Shown in pieces: positions 56,201 to 63,387 of a DNA stretch of 64,000 nucleotides; the first letter of the stretch is position 1; each line of letters opens with the position of its first letter. Made by a program: the position numbers and the translations under genes. Source of the DNA: CAIWHR01 sp963846855 (lineage in GTDB: Bacteria > Pseudomonadota > Gammaproteobacteria > Burkholderiales > Casimicrobiaceae); contig CAWJXK010000008.1 of assembly GCA_963846855.1 (NCBI GenBank), forward strand, positions 806,001 through 870,000. The letters run 5' to 3'. The notes below the pieces were generated by a model. It had not been told where the DNA came from, did no database searches, and saw only the letters and a program-made list of their open reading frames with translations.

Positions 56201-57122
56201 CCACGGCCGCGGCGGCACGGTCGGACGCGGCGGCGGCCCGAGCTACGAAGCGATCCTCGCGCAGCCGGCCGGAAGCGTCGCCGGCGGCCTGCGCATCACC
56301 GAGCAGGGCGAGATCATCGCGAGCAAGTATTCCGACCCGGAGCTCGGCCGGCGCAACCTCGAGACGCTGGTCGCGGCAACGCTCGAGGCGGCGCTGCTCG
56401 ATCACGAGCGGCTCGGCGAGCGCGCGCCGCTCTATTTCGCGACGATGGACGAGCTCTCCGCGCACGCGTACCGCGCTTATCGCGCACTAATCTACGAAAC
56501 GCCGGAATTCACCGAATACTTCCGCGCCGCCACACCGATCGCCGAGATCGCCGAATTGAATCTCGGCAGCCGGCCCGCGTCGCGAACGGCATCGCGCCGG
56601 ATCGAGGACCTGCGCGCGATCCCGTGGGTGTTCAGCTGGGGGCAGTGCCGCCTGATGCTTCCCGGGTGGTACGGGTTCGGGACGGCGGTCGGCGAATGGC
56701 TCGCCGCGCATCCGGACGGCGCCCCGCTCCTGGCCGCGATGCACGAGCACTGGCCGTTCTTCAGGAGCGTGCTGTCGAACATGGGCATGGTGCTCGCGAA
56801 GACGGATCTCGCGATCGCGTCGCGCTACGCCGAGCTCAACGCGGACGTCCGCGTGCGCGACGAAGTCTTCGGCCGGATCGCTGCCGAGCATGCGCGCAGC
56901 GTCGCGCACCACGCGGCGATCACGGGGGAGGGCGGCTTGCTGGGCGACAATCCCACGCTCAGGCGAAGCATCCGCAACCGGTTTCCGTACCTCGATCCCC
57001 TCAATCACCTGCAGGTCGAGCTGTTGCGCCGCTACCGCGCGGGGCAGACCGACGAGCGGACGAAGCGGGCGATCCATCTCACCATCAACGGACTGGCAGC
57101 GGGCCTGCGCAATTCTGGTTGA
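53289..57122 (+). CDS. In-frame MltB-type lytic transglycosylase + PEP carboxylase reading frame
   Basis: One uninterrupted frame of 1277 residues joins two unrelated enzymes. Residues 1-345 are a lytic murein transglycosylase B: a signal peptide (VIASVIVAALFFAMPAPGAA), IIGVETYYGRNIGRHRAFDA with the catalytic Glu, and GALGVPQFMPGSYRSFAVDF. Residues 361-1277 are a full PEP carboxylase. The expected mltB stop is absent. A TGA at 54322-54324 lies in the +1 frame just where mltB should end, so one extra base upstream would explain the join. A periplasmic cell-wall enzyme fused to a cytosolic anaplerotic enzyme makes little sense. I think two proteins are made, with ppc starting at ATG 54369. GTG 53289 is the start. 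Confidence 0.8.
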   Translation: MLRLVIASVIVAALFFAMPAPGAAPKRDFEGRADVRAFIDEMAATQDYDRATLVRAFRAARYQRDVIAAMQRPLLEPPKWYDYAPQFLAPARIDEGVAWWNANADVLSRAEADFGVPPEVVVAIIGVETYYGRNIGRHRAFDALATLAFDYPRRAAFFRAELRDYLLLTRALGVPPRTLNGSFAGALGVPQFMPGSYRSFAVDFDGDGRIDLWKSPADIVGSVANFLARHDWQPGQPALLPAVIAPEARDAALRKLDGGISERRALDLWAGDGVTAADLPDDIANEPVGLLMLEERGEEPDAASFRIACHNFYVLTRYNRSRLYATAVWDLAQAIKAQRGAPGALSKRRSRDTWQRDLCTMDDQDKDLPLRDDTRLLGRLLGDVLRAQTGEAGFARIEAIRQTAIRFRRAGPSEAAAVRSELGALLNDLPIAATLDVVRAFSYFSHLANIAEDVHQNRRRRAHALAGSPPQRGSLADALDRIAAHGIPGPALLEWFDTALVSPVLTAHPTEVQRKSILDCEREIARLLQWRDREQLTLEEMHTLETGLLRQVLGLWQTAMIRLARLAVKDEIDNGLAYYRYTFLTELPALYRVLEEGLARRFRFGARVRVPSFFRLGSWIGGDRDGNPFVVASTLEYAITAQATVALSHYLDEIHRLGSELSLSTRLVHPTPELLALAAMAGDMNPHRADEPYRQALVGIYSRLAATSKALTGHAPARAPQADLAPYAGPEAFVADLQTIEASLATHGATPLAEGRLVPLKRAAEVFGFHLAVLDLRQNADVHETVVAELLATAGVCADYAALPEAGRQALLLSELAGPRLLHSPHLAYSERAAAELAILVAAAEIHRRYSAAALPNYVISKCDSVSDLLEVAMLLKEVGLLRGDALALNIVPLFETIDDLDRCATIMRAAFALPRYRAWLAGRGHTQEVMLGYSDSNKDGGYVTANWALYRAELALVDAFREHGVALRLFHGRGGTVGRGGGPSYEAILAQPAGSVAGGLRITEQGEIIASKYSDPELGRRNLETLVAATLEAALLDHERLGERAPLYFATMDELSAHAYRAYRALIYETPEFTEYFRAATPIAEIAELNLGSRPASRTASRRIEDLRAIPWVFSWGQCRLMLPGWYGFGTAVGEWLAAHPDGAPLLAAMHEHWPFFRSVLSNMGMVLAKTDLAIASRYAELNADVRVRDEVFGRIAAEHARSVAHHAAITGEGGLLGDNPTLRRSIRNRFPYLDPLNHLQVELLRRYRAGQTDERTKRAIHLTINGLAAGLRNSG
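54369..57122 (+). CDS. ppc: Phosphoenolpyruvate carboxylase
   Basis: The likely independent translation unit inside the longer frame: 917 residues, the normal PEPC size. PEPC carboxylates PEP to oxaloacetate in the cytosol to refill the TCA cycle. Active-site blocks are VLTAHPTEVQRKSIL (catalytic His), MLGYSDSNKDGGYVTANW, and FHGRGGTVGRGGGP (catalytic Arg). The C-terminus is NSG, a variant of the usual NTG that closes the active site. The codon ATG at 54369 begins MDDQDKDLPLRDDTRLLGRL, a typical PEPC N-terminus, though its ribosome-binding site is weak (GAGA about ten bases upstream). Translation may be coupled to mltB. Confidence 0.93.
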   Translation: MDDQDKDLPLRDDTRLLGRLLGDVLRAQTGEAGFARIEAIRQTAIRFRRAGPSEAAAVRSELGALLNDLPIAATLDVVRAFSYFSHLANIAEDVHQNRRRRAHALAGSPPQRGSLADALDRIAAHGIPGPALLEWFDTALVSPVLTAHPTEVQRKSILDCEREIARLLQWRDREQLTLEEMHTLETGLLRQVLGLWQTAMIRLARLAVKDEIDNGLAYYRYTFLTELPALYRVLEEGLARRFRFGARVRVPSFFRLGSWIGGDRDGNPFVVASTLEYAITAQATVALSHYLDEIHRLGSELSLSTRLVHPTPELLALAAMAGDMNPHRADEPYRQALVGIYSRLAATSKALTGHAPARAPQADLAPYAGPEAFVADLQTIEASLATHGATPLAEGRLVPLKRAAEVFGFHLAVLDLRQNADVHETVVAELLATAGVCADYAALPEAGRQALLLSELAGPRLLHSPHLAYSERAAAELAILVAAAEIHRRYSAAALPNYVISKCDSVSDLLEVAMLLKEVGLLRGDALALNIVPLFETIDDLDRCATIMRAAFALPRYRAWLAGRGHTQEVMLGYSDSNKDGGYVTANWALYRAELALVDAFREHGVALRLFHGRGGTVGRGGGPSYEAILAQPAGSVAGGLRITEQGEIIASKYSDPELGRRNLETLVAATLEAALLDHERLGERAPLYFATMDELSAHAYRAYRALIYETPEFTEYFRAATPIAEIAELNLGSRPASRTASRRIEDLRAIPWVFSWGQCRLMLPGWYGFGTAVGEWLAAHPDGAPLLAAMHEHWPFFRSVLSNMGMVLAKTDLAIASRYAELNADVRVRDEVFGRIAAEHARSVAHHAAITGEGGLLGDNPTLRRSIRNRFPYLDPLNHLQVELLRRYRAGQTDERTKRAIHLTINGLAAGLRNSG

Positions 57123-57162
57123 GCGTCGGAGGCTCTTAGCCGCTTGCCGTGTTGCGGGGCCT

Positions 57163-57450
57163 GCCGCGTCCGCCGCCCGCACCGAAGCGGCGTCCGGAAA
57201 CGCGATGGACGCCGCTTGGTGCTGCGCGGCGGCTCGCGGTTTCGTGTTTGCTGTGCCGCGGGTAGGACAAAGCGCGTCAGGCTAGGCGTTTCGCCCGAGC
57301 GCAATGCACGTGAGCGATGCACGTTCAATCTGCGGTGCCGCGTGGTGCCGTGTGCCGCAGCACCGCGTCTCGTAACCGCGAGCCGCCGCGCGGCACCAAG
57401 CGGCGTCGCTTGTTTGTCGACGCCGCTTCGGTGCGGGCGGCGGACGCGGC
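57163..57450. repeat. Nested palindromes (REP/BIME-like) between ppc and surE
   Basis: Two nested inverted repeats fill this 380-bp gap. The outer arms (57163-57194 and 57419-57450) are 32 bp and perfectly complementary. The inner arms (57208-57241 and 57374-57407) are 34 bp with one mismatch. Viewed differently, the unit GCACC(G)AAGCGGCGTC occurs four times in alternating orientation, forming two local hairpins that are mirror images of each other. That layout is the one of bacterial interspersed mosaic elements. The 132 bases in the centre hold no supported gene. Confidence 0.8.
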
Positions 57451-57502
57451 TGGCTTCAAACGCAAGGCACGGGAAACGACCGAGATATACTTCGCTGATG
57501 CG

Positions 57503-58243
57503 ATGCGAATTCTGCTTTCCAACGACGATGGGTACTTTGCGCCCGGCCTCGAGCGGCTCGCGGCGGCGCTCGCGCCGCGCGCGACCATCACCGTCGTCGC
57601 CCCGGAGCGCGACCGCAGCGGCGCGTCGAATTCGCTGACGCTCGACCGGCCGCTCACGGTGCGCAAGGCGCCGAACGGATTCCTGTTCGTCAACGGCACG
57701 CCCACCGACTGCGTCCATCTCGCCGTCACGGGACTCCTGGACGAATTGCCGGACATGGTGATCTCGGGCATCAATCTCGGCGCAAACATGGGTGACGACA
57801 CGATCTATTCGGGAACGGTCGCCGCGGCGACCGAGGGCTACCTGCTCGGCATTCCGTCGATGGCGATTTCGCTCGCGTCGAAGACCGCCGCGCATTTCGA
57901 GACGGCCTGCGCCGTCGCGCTGGAACTCCTCGACCGCCACGCGGCGTCCCCGCTCGGCCCCACGCTCCTCAACGTCAACGTGCCGGACATTCCGCGAGAG
58001 GCGCTCAAGGGGTACCGCCTCACGCGCCTCGGGCGCCGGCACAAGGCGGAGAACGTCATCCGCACGCAGAGCCCACGTGGCGAGACAGTCTATTGGGTCG
58101 GCGCCGCCGGACCCGCGGCCGACGCGGGCGAAGGCACCGATTTTCATGCGGTCGACGAGGGATTCGCGTCGGTGACGCCGTTGCAGATCGATCTCACCGA
58201 TCATGACCAGATACCGCACATCGGGGCGTGGCTCGGCGCGTGA
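57503..58243 (+). CDS. surE: 5'/3'-nucleotidase SurE
   Basis: A 246-residue metal-dependent phosphatase of nucleoside monophosphates, linked to stationary-phase survival. The N-terminal ILLSNDDGYFAPGL carries the metal-binding Asp-Asp. SGASNSLTLDRPLTV and NGTPTDCVHLAVTGL follow, and GINLGANMGDDTIYSGTVAA completes the active site. The frame is open back to 57317, but homology starts at ATG 57503, which I chose. pcm follows after 29 bases. The order surE-pcm-nlpD-rpoS is conserved in proteobacteria. Confidence 0.96.
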   Translation: MRILLSNDDGYFAPGLERLAAALAPRATITVVAPERDRSGASNSLTLDRPLTVRKAPNGFLFVNGTPTDCVHLAVTGLLDELPDMVISGINLGANMGDDTIYSGTVAAATEGYLLGIPSMAISLASKTAAHFETACAVALELLDRHAASPLGPTLLNVNVPDIPREALKGYRLTRLGRRHKAENVIRTQSPRGETVYWVGAAGPAADAGEGTDFHAVDEGFASVTPLQIDLTDHDQIPHIGAWLGA

Positions 58244-58272
58244 GATAAGATAGCCTCAGGGGAGGGGCGGCG

Positions 58273-58956
58273 ATGGGGACGCTCGGGCAACGGATGTCCG
58301 GAATCGGGATGACGAGCGATCGCACGCGGACGCGGATGGTGGAGCGCCTGCGTGCCGACGGCATTCGCGACGAGGTCGTGCTCGCTGCGGTGAGCGCCGT
58401 GCCCCGGCACATCTTCGTCGACGAGGCGCTCGCGGGCCGGGCCTACGAGGACACGCCGCTGCCGATCGGCAACGGCCAGACGATCTCGCAGCCGTGGGTC
58501 GTCGCGCGGATGACCGAGCTGGCGCGCGCCGGCGGCAAGCTTGGACGCGTGCTGGAGATCGGCACGGGCTGCGGCTACCAGACCGCGGTCCTCGCGCACA
58601 TCGCAGATGATGTCTACACGGTGGAGCGGATCGGCACGCTGCTCGCGAAGGCGCGCCGGCACCTGCAGGCCATCAAGGTGAAGAACGTCCGCCTGATGCA
58701 CGGGGACGGCAGCGCGGATCTCGGCGACCTGGAGCCGTTCGACGCCATCGTCATTACGGCGGCCGCCACGCATCTTCCGACGGCGCTTCTCAAATATCTG
58801 GCACCCGGCGGCCGCATGGTGCTGCCGCTCGCACAACGCGACGAGGACGGCGACGGCGTGCAGCGTCTCACCGTCATCGAAGCCACGCCTGGCGGCTTCC
58901 GTGAGCAGACGTTCGATGCGGTAAGATTCGTGCCATTGCTGCCCGGTCTCGCGTAA
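58273..58956 (+). CDS. pcm: Protein-L-isoaspartate O-methyltransferase
   Basis: A 227-residue SAM-dependent methyltransferase that repairs isoaspartyl residues in aged proteins. The SAM-binding motif I is VLEIGTGCGYQTAVLAHIA. The isoaspartate-specific PLPIGNGQTISQPWVVARM precedes it, and post-I TVERIGTLLAKARRHL follows. The ATG has GGGAGGGG six bases upstream. It ends 29 bases before nlpD. An internal ATG at residue 8 or 13 could also be used. Confidence 0.95.
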   Translation: MGTLGQRMSGIGMTSDRTRTRMVERLRADGIRDEVVLAAVSAVPRHIFVDEALAGRAYEDTPLPIGNGQTISQPWVVARMTELARAGGKLGRVLEIGTGCGYQTAVLAHIADDVYTVERIGTLLAKARRHLQAIKVKNVRLMHGDGSADLGDLEPFDAIVITAAATHLPTALLKYLAPGGRMVLPLAQRDEDGDGVQRLTVIEATPGGFREQTFDAVRFVPLLPGLA

Positions 58957-58985
58957 CGCGGGCGGGCGGCGCTCTCGCCGCTTCG

Positions 58986-60044
58986 ATGTCGCCCGATCAC
59001 CTCATCTTCCAATCCCGCTTTCCCGGCAACTCCGTGCTCGCGCGCGCCGCGGCGATCGCGCTCATGCTTGCCGTCGCCGCGTGCGCGTCGCGCCGGCCGG
59101 CGCCGGTCGAGGAGCGCCCGACCTTTCCGCAACCGCCGCCATCGCAGGCGACGCAGCCGGCCGTGCCCGCGCTCCCCGCCGAGGCGCCCGTGCCGACCTA
59201 CACGGTGAAGAAAGGCGATACGCTCTATGCCATCGCGCTCGACCACGGTCTCGACTACAAGGAACTCGCGGCGTGGAACAACCTCGACAATATCAACGTC
59301 ATTCGGACCGGTCAGGTGCTTCGTCTATCGGCGCCCGGCCAGCCTGCCGGCGAGACAAGCGCAACCGGCGTCACGACGACGCCGCTCAAATCCGTCCCGC
59401 CGGTCGGCCCGGATGAATCGCGCGGAACGGGCGCGCTGCCGACTGCGCAAGGCGTTCCATTGCCGCGCGCTCCGTCGGGGACTCGCAACACCGACGTCCT
59501 GAAGGTGGCGCCACGGGCATTAAAGGAGCCGTACACCGAGCAGGCGTGGCGCGATGCCCAGCGCGCGCTGCCGGCGGCCGAGATCGTGGCGGCCGCGACT
59601 CCGCCACCACCGGCCGCGCCACGCGTCGAGCCGCCGCGCGAGGCGCCCTCCGCCGCGGCGGCTGACGACGACGCGAAGCTTGGCTGGATGTGGCCCGCCA
59701 CCGGAAAGCTCGTCACCGGTTTCTCGGATTCGGCGAATCTCAAGGGCATCGACATCGCCGGCAAGGAAGGCCAGCCGGTCGTCGCGAGCGCCGCGGGCAA
59801 GGTCGTCTATGCCGGCACCGGATTGCGCGGCTACGGCAAGCTCATCATCATCAAGCACAACGCGACCTATCTTTCCGCCTACGCGCACAATCGCGAGATC
59901 CTGGTGAAGGAAGGCCAGCAGGTCGCAAAAGGCCAGAAGATCGCCGAGATGGGCAACACCGACAGCGATCAGGTGAAGCTGCATTTCGAAATCCGGCGCC
60001 AGGGAAAGCCGGTGGACCCGCTCAAGTATCTCCCGCCCGCGTGA
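58986..60044 (+). CDS. nlpD: NlpD-type LysM/M23 lipoprotein (amidase activator)
   Basis: A 352-residue outer-membrane lipoprotein with signal peptide and lipobox MLAVAAC near residue 35. One LysM domain binds peptidoglycan (YTVKKGDTLYAIALDHGLDY near residue 73). A Pro/Ala linker follows, and then a C-terminal LytM/M23 domain with GIDIAGKEGQPVVASAAGKV and KLHFEIRRQGKPVDPLKYL. The first metal ligand His of true M23 peptidases is replaced in GIDIAG, so the domain is degenerate, as in E. coli NlpD, which activates the amidase AmiC. The stop TGA 60042-60044 overlaps the first unit of the 74-bp repeat. Confidence 0.94.
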   Translation: MSPDHLIFQSRFPGNSVLARAAAIALMLAVAACASRRPAPVEERPTFPQPPPSQATQPAVPALPAEAPVPTYTVKKGDTLYAIALDHGLDYKELAAWNNLDNINVIRTGQVLRLSAPGQPAGETSATGVTTTPLKSVPPVGPDESRGTGALPTAQGVPLPRAPSGTRNTDVLKVAPRALKEPYTEQAWRDAQRALPAAEIVAAATPPPPAAPRVEPPREAPSAAAADDDAKLGWMWPATGKLVTGFSDSANLKGIDIAGKEGQPVVASAAGKVVYAGTGLRGYGKLIIIKHNATYLSAYAHNREILVKEGQQVAKGQKIAEMGNTDSDQVKLHFEIRRQGKPVDPLKYLPPA

Positions 60045-60222
60045 AGGCGCGCAGCGCCAAGGGTGTCCGGTGAGCGCGAAGGGCCGTCCCGAGCGCGAAC
60101 TGCTCCCTCTCCGAGGGAAGGCGCGCAGCGCCAAGGGTGTCCAATGAGCGCGAAGGGCCGTCCCGAGCGCGAACTGCTCCCTCTCCGAGGGAAGGCGCGC
60201 AGCGCCAAGGGTGTCCAATGAG
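60043..60222 (+). repeat. 74-bp tandem repeat between nlpD and rpoS, about 2.4 copies
   Basis: Units start at 60043, 60117 and 60191, exactly 74 bases apart; the third is cut after about 32 bases. Each begins GAAGGCGCGCAGCGCCAAGG, itself containing the palindrome GGCGC-gca-GCGCC. Each contains a start codon (GTG 60070, ATG 60144, ATG 60218) followed by AGCGCGAAGG in the first two. From one start the frame runs 25 codons and ends with TGA overlapping the next start as ATGA. Confidence 0.9.
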
Positions 60223-60323
60223 CCCGCCGCGGCGCGGCGGGCCGGGAGGCCGATGAGGTCGATCTCACGCTGCCCGGCATCGCGCAACCGTCCGACGACG
60301 AGACAACCACCGACGCGGTCGAG

Positions 60324-61259
60324 GTGGTCGACGCGGATGCGGCGGTGCCGCACCCCGAGCCCGATCGGTACACGCGCGAGCTGCCGCTCTCGGAGCCCGC
60401 GCCGGGTCTGGGCGCCGACATCGTCAACGATGTCACGCAGATGTATCTCAACGAGATCGGGCAGCACTCGTTGCTCGGCGCCGCCGAGGAGCTCTCGCTC
60501 GCGCGCGCGATGGCGACCGGGGACTTCGAGGCGCGCCAGTCGCTGATCGAGCGCAACCTGCGGCTCGTCGTCAGCATCGCCAAGCATTACACCAACCGCG
60601 GCCTCGCGCTGCCCGACCTGATCGAAGAGGGCAACCTCGGACTGATCCACGCGCTCGAGAAATTCGACGCCGAGCGCGGCTTCCGCTTCACGACGTACGC
60701 AACGTGGTGGATCCGGCAGGCGGTCGAGCGCGCGATCATGAGCCAGTCGCGGACGATCCGGCTGCCGGCGCACGTGGTGAAGGAACTCAACGTCGTGCTG
60801 CGTGCGATGCGCCACCTGGAGATGCACGGCACGCCCGACGGGCGCGAGCCGACCCTCGACGACGCGGCGCACCTCACCGGCAAGCCGGTCGAGCACCTGC
60901 GCCGCATCCTCCATTACAACGAGCACGTGACTTCGCTCGACGCGCCGATGGACCGCGATGGCGGCGTGTCGGTCGTCGATGGCGTCGCCGACGAGAGCGC
61001 GCTCGCCCCCGAGCTGCTGCTGCACAACACGGAGATCGAGGAGTGGGTGCGGCAGTGGCTGGATGAATTGAACGAGCGGCAGCGCACGGTGATCGAGCGC
61101 CGCTACGGACTCAACGGCCGCGACGTCGCGACGCTGGAAGTGCTGGCGGGCGAGCTCGGCGTGACGCGCGAGCGCGTGCGGCAGATCCAGGCCGAGGCGC
61201 TCGAAAAGCTGCGCTCCCGATTGAAACGGCGCGGGCTCGACCGCGACGCGCTGCTCTGA
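60324..61259 (+). CDS. rpoS: RNA polymerase sigma factor RpoS, 5' end uncertain
   Basis: A sigma-70-family stationary-phase sigma factor. Region 1.2/2 is visible as VTQMYLNEIGQHSLLGAAEE and FRFTTYATWWIRQAVERAIM. Region 3 includes LPAHVVKELNVVLRAMRHLE, and region 4 GELGVTRERVRQIQAEALEK. From GTG 60324 there are 311 residues. Upstream codons 60246-60323 in the same frame also look coding and acidic (EADEVDLTLPGIAQPSDDE). They connect to the ATG at 60218 only if one base is removed near 60245. So either rpoS starts at GTG 60324, or the true start is the ATG at the end of the 74-bp repeat and a one-base error breaks it. It is convergent with the transglutaminase gene, with four bases between. Confidence 0.9.
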   Translation: MVDADAAVPHPEPDRYTRELPLSEPAPGLGADIVNDVTQMYLNEIGQHSLLGAAEELSLARAMATGDFEARQSLIERNLRLVVSIAKHYTNRGLALPDLIEEGNLGLIHALEKFDAERGFRFTTYATWWIRQAVERAIMSQSRTIRLPAHVVKELNVVLRAMRHLEMHGTPDGREPTLDDAAHLTGKPVEHLRRILHYNEHVTSLDAPMDRDGGVSVVDGVADESALAPELLLHNTEIEEWVRQWLDELNERQRTVIERRYGLNGRDVATLEVLAGELGVTRERVRQIQAEALEKLRSRLKRRGLDRDALL

Positions 61260-61263
61260 GCGG

Positions 61264-63387
61264 CTAGCCGGGGAAGGGCGATGCCCGCAGCGCCGCGGGC
61301 GCCGGCAGCACGTCGATCGCGCGCGCGAGGCGCGCGACCGCGGCGTCGCGGCGGCGTGCGGGAACAGCGCCGTAGCGCAGGCTCGCGTACGCATTGCCGA
61401 TCATCTGGAACGCCACCGCGTAGTCCGGCCAGCGCGACGAGGCCCGCGCCGCGTACGCGAGCGGACCCTCGTGGATTTCGCGCGGCAGGCCGGCACGGGC
61501 GAGGCGGTCGCACATGGCGTCCCACAGCCAGCGCGCGCGGTCCTGCCGGCGCTTCCGGTACGTGAGCCAGCCGAGGAGCGCCACTCCCCAGAGCGCGGCG
61601 GCGGCGCCGACGATCATCACGATCTGCCATCCGGCGAACGCGTCGATGCGCAGCTCCCGCCAGAGCGCCCGCTGCTGCTCGTAGTTGAATCCGACCACGT
61701 GCCGCCGCCAGTCGTGATTGAACGCGTCCCAGGCGAGCTCGATGCCGCCGATCCAGCCGCTGTCGAGGCGGGCGAGCAGCGGCACGCGCTCGCCCGCCGG
61801 CAGCGCGGCACCCAGCCCGATGTCGATGCGCGAGGGGGCGACGACACCGGTCGGATCGAAGCGGCGCCAGCGTCCGTCGACCAACGCCTCGGCCCATGCG
61901 TGGGCATCGGACTGGCGCACGATCAGGTAATCGCCGTTCGGATTCATCTCGCCGCCCTGGTAGCCGGTGACGACGCGCGCCGGAACCCCTGCCGCGCGCA
62001 GCAGCACGACGAATGCGCTCGCGAAGTGCTCGCAGAAGCCGCGCTGCGTATCGAACAGGAAGGCGTCGATCTGCGATCGCTCCGGCAGCGGCGACGGCGA
62101 CAGCGTGTAATGGAACGGTTGCGCGCGGAGCCACTCCATGACGGCGAGGATGTAGCCGGCGTCGTCCGGATGCTGGCTGCGCAGGTCCAGCGCCAGCGCG
62201 CGGGTACGCAGGTTCTCGCGCGTCGACGCGCGCGACAACGCGGTGTTCTCCGCGATGTCGTCCGCAAGCGAATCCGGGTCGGCCGGATAGGCATCGGTCA
62301 CCTGCGACACGATGCGATAGCGAATCGCGTCGCGCACCGGCGCTCCGGTGAGGAGCTGCTTGTCGCGCGTCAGCGTGCCCACCATCGCGATCGACTCGCT
62401 GCCGTCGCCGGACGCGATGCTGGGAAGCTGCGACGGCAGCTCGAGCGCGAACAGCCCGCGCTGGTCATGCGGCTCCAGCGTGACGACGTAGCTGTACCGC
62501 CGTCCGCCGGCCGGTGCGACCGTCCCTCCCGGGCGAATCTCGCCCGACGTCCATTCGCGCCCGTCGAAGCGGGACAGCACGGGGCCGCGCCAGTAGCGCT
62601 CGCGCTTCGGCGGCACGGCTCCGTCGAAGTCGACGCGGAACGCGACGGCATCCGACAGCGACAGCTCGCTGATCATTCCGGGGGCCATGCGCTGCGAGAG
62701 CCCGGAGCGCGCCGTCGTATCGAGCGGCAGCCCCCATAGCGGACCGGTCAGCCTCGGAAAGAGCACGAACAGCAGCGCGGCGAGTGGAATGCCCTGCGCG
62801 AACAGCTTCGCCGCCTGCAGCACCGGGCCGCGTGCCTTCGTGAGCGGAAGGCGGCGCAGCGATGGCTGTGCCAGCACCTGCAGCGTTGCGCCCAGCGCGA
62901 GCAGCGCCGGCAGCGCCATCGCCCCGGCGAGCACCGACTGGCTGTAGAAGAACGTCGTGAGAACGAGGAACGAGGCCAGGCAGACGAGGAGCGAGCCGTC
63001 GCGCGGAGTGCGCGTCTCGAGGTACTTGATGCCGACCAGCACGAACAGGAACGCGACGCAGGGGTCGCGGCCGAGCAGGTAGCCGAACGACGTCTTCAGC
63101 GCAACGCCCGTCGCGATCGCGAACAGCGCCAGCGCCCACGAGGGAATGCGCGCCGGCGTGGCATCAGGGCGGGCCCGGTCGCGCCGCAACAGCGCGAGCC
63201 GGACGACGACCAGCATCGTACCGAATCCCGCGACCCAGACCGGCACGAAGAGCATCTGCGGCAACTGCACGATCAGCAGCATGGCGCCGAGCCAGGTCAC
63301 CTGCGCCGGCGACAGCAGCTTCCGCGGTGCGGCGCGGCTTCCGCGCGCGCGGCCGCGTCCCCCGATCGTCGCGGCGAGGGCGCTCAT
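61264..63387 (-). CDS. TgpA-like transglutaminase membrane protein (DUF3488)
   Basis: A 707-residue inner-membrane protein. Five or six helices lie in residues 20-200 (DUF3488), with the conserved VGIKYLETRTPRDGSLLVCL. A large extracytoplasmic transglutaminase-like domain follows, and a final helix near residue 590 leads to DUF4129-like sequence. The catalytic cysteine is in DTQRGFCEHFASAFVVLLRA, the histidine in SDAHAWAEALVDGRW and the aspartate in RRFDPTGVV. The Pseudomonas TgpA homologue is essential and acts on a periplasmic substrate. Its ATG overlaps the upstream DUF58 stop as ATGA. Partners of this cluster (DUF58, usually a MoxR ATPase) support a single operon. Confidence 0.93.
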   Translation of the reverse strand: MSALAATIGGRGRARGSRAAPRKLLSPAQVTWLGAMLLIVQLPQMLFVPVWVAGFGTMLVVVRLALLRRDRARPDATPARIPSWALALFAIATGVALKTSFGYLLGRDPCVAFLFVLVGIKYLETRTPRDGSLLVCLASFLVLTTFFYSQSVLAGAMALPALLALGATLQVLAQPSLRRLPLTKARGPVLQAAKLFAQGIPLAALLFVLFPRLTGPLWGLPLDTTARSGLSQRMAPGMISELSLSDAVAFRVDFDGAVPPKRERYWRGPVLSRFDGREWTSGEIRPGGTVAPAGGRRYSYVVTLEPHDQRGLFALELPSQLPSIASGDGSESIAMVGTLTRDKQLLTGAPVRDAIRYRIVSQVTDAYPADPDSLADDIAENTALSRASTRENLRTRALALDLRSQHPDDAGYILAVMEWLRAQPFHYTLSPSPLPERSQIDAFLFDTQRGFCEHFASAFVVLLRAAGVPARVVTGYQGGEMNPNGDYLIVRQSDAHAWAEALVDGRWRRFDPTGVVAPSRIDIGLGAALPAGERVPLLARLDSGWIGGIELAWDAFNHDWRRHVVGFNYEQQRALWRELRIDAFAGWQIVMIVGAAAALWGVALLGWLTYRKRRQDRARWLWDAMCDRLARAGLPREIHEGPLAYAARASSRWPDYAVAFQMIGNAYASLRYGAVPARRRDAAVARLARAIDVLPAPAALRASPFPG

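Noticed and set aside
52035..56465. Very long open frame on minus opposite mltB-ppc (over 1400 codons)
   Set aside because: The plus strand has clear MltB and PEPC motifs. The minus frame is an Arg/Glu-rich, motif-free shadow typical of high-GC codon bias.
60043..60222. CRISPR array
   Set aside because: The 74-bp units are directly adjacent with no unique spacers and no cas genes nearby; they are plain tandem repeats.
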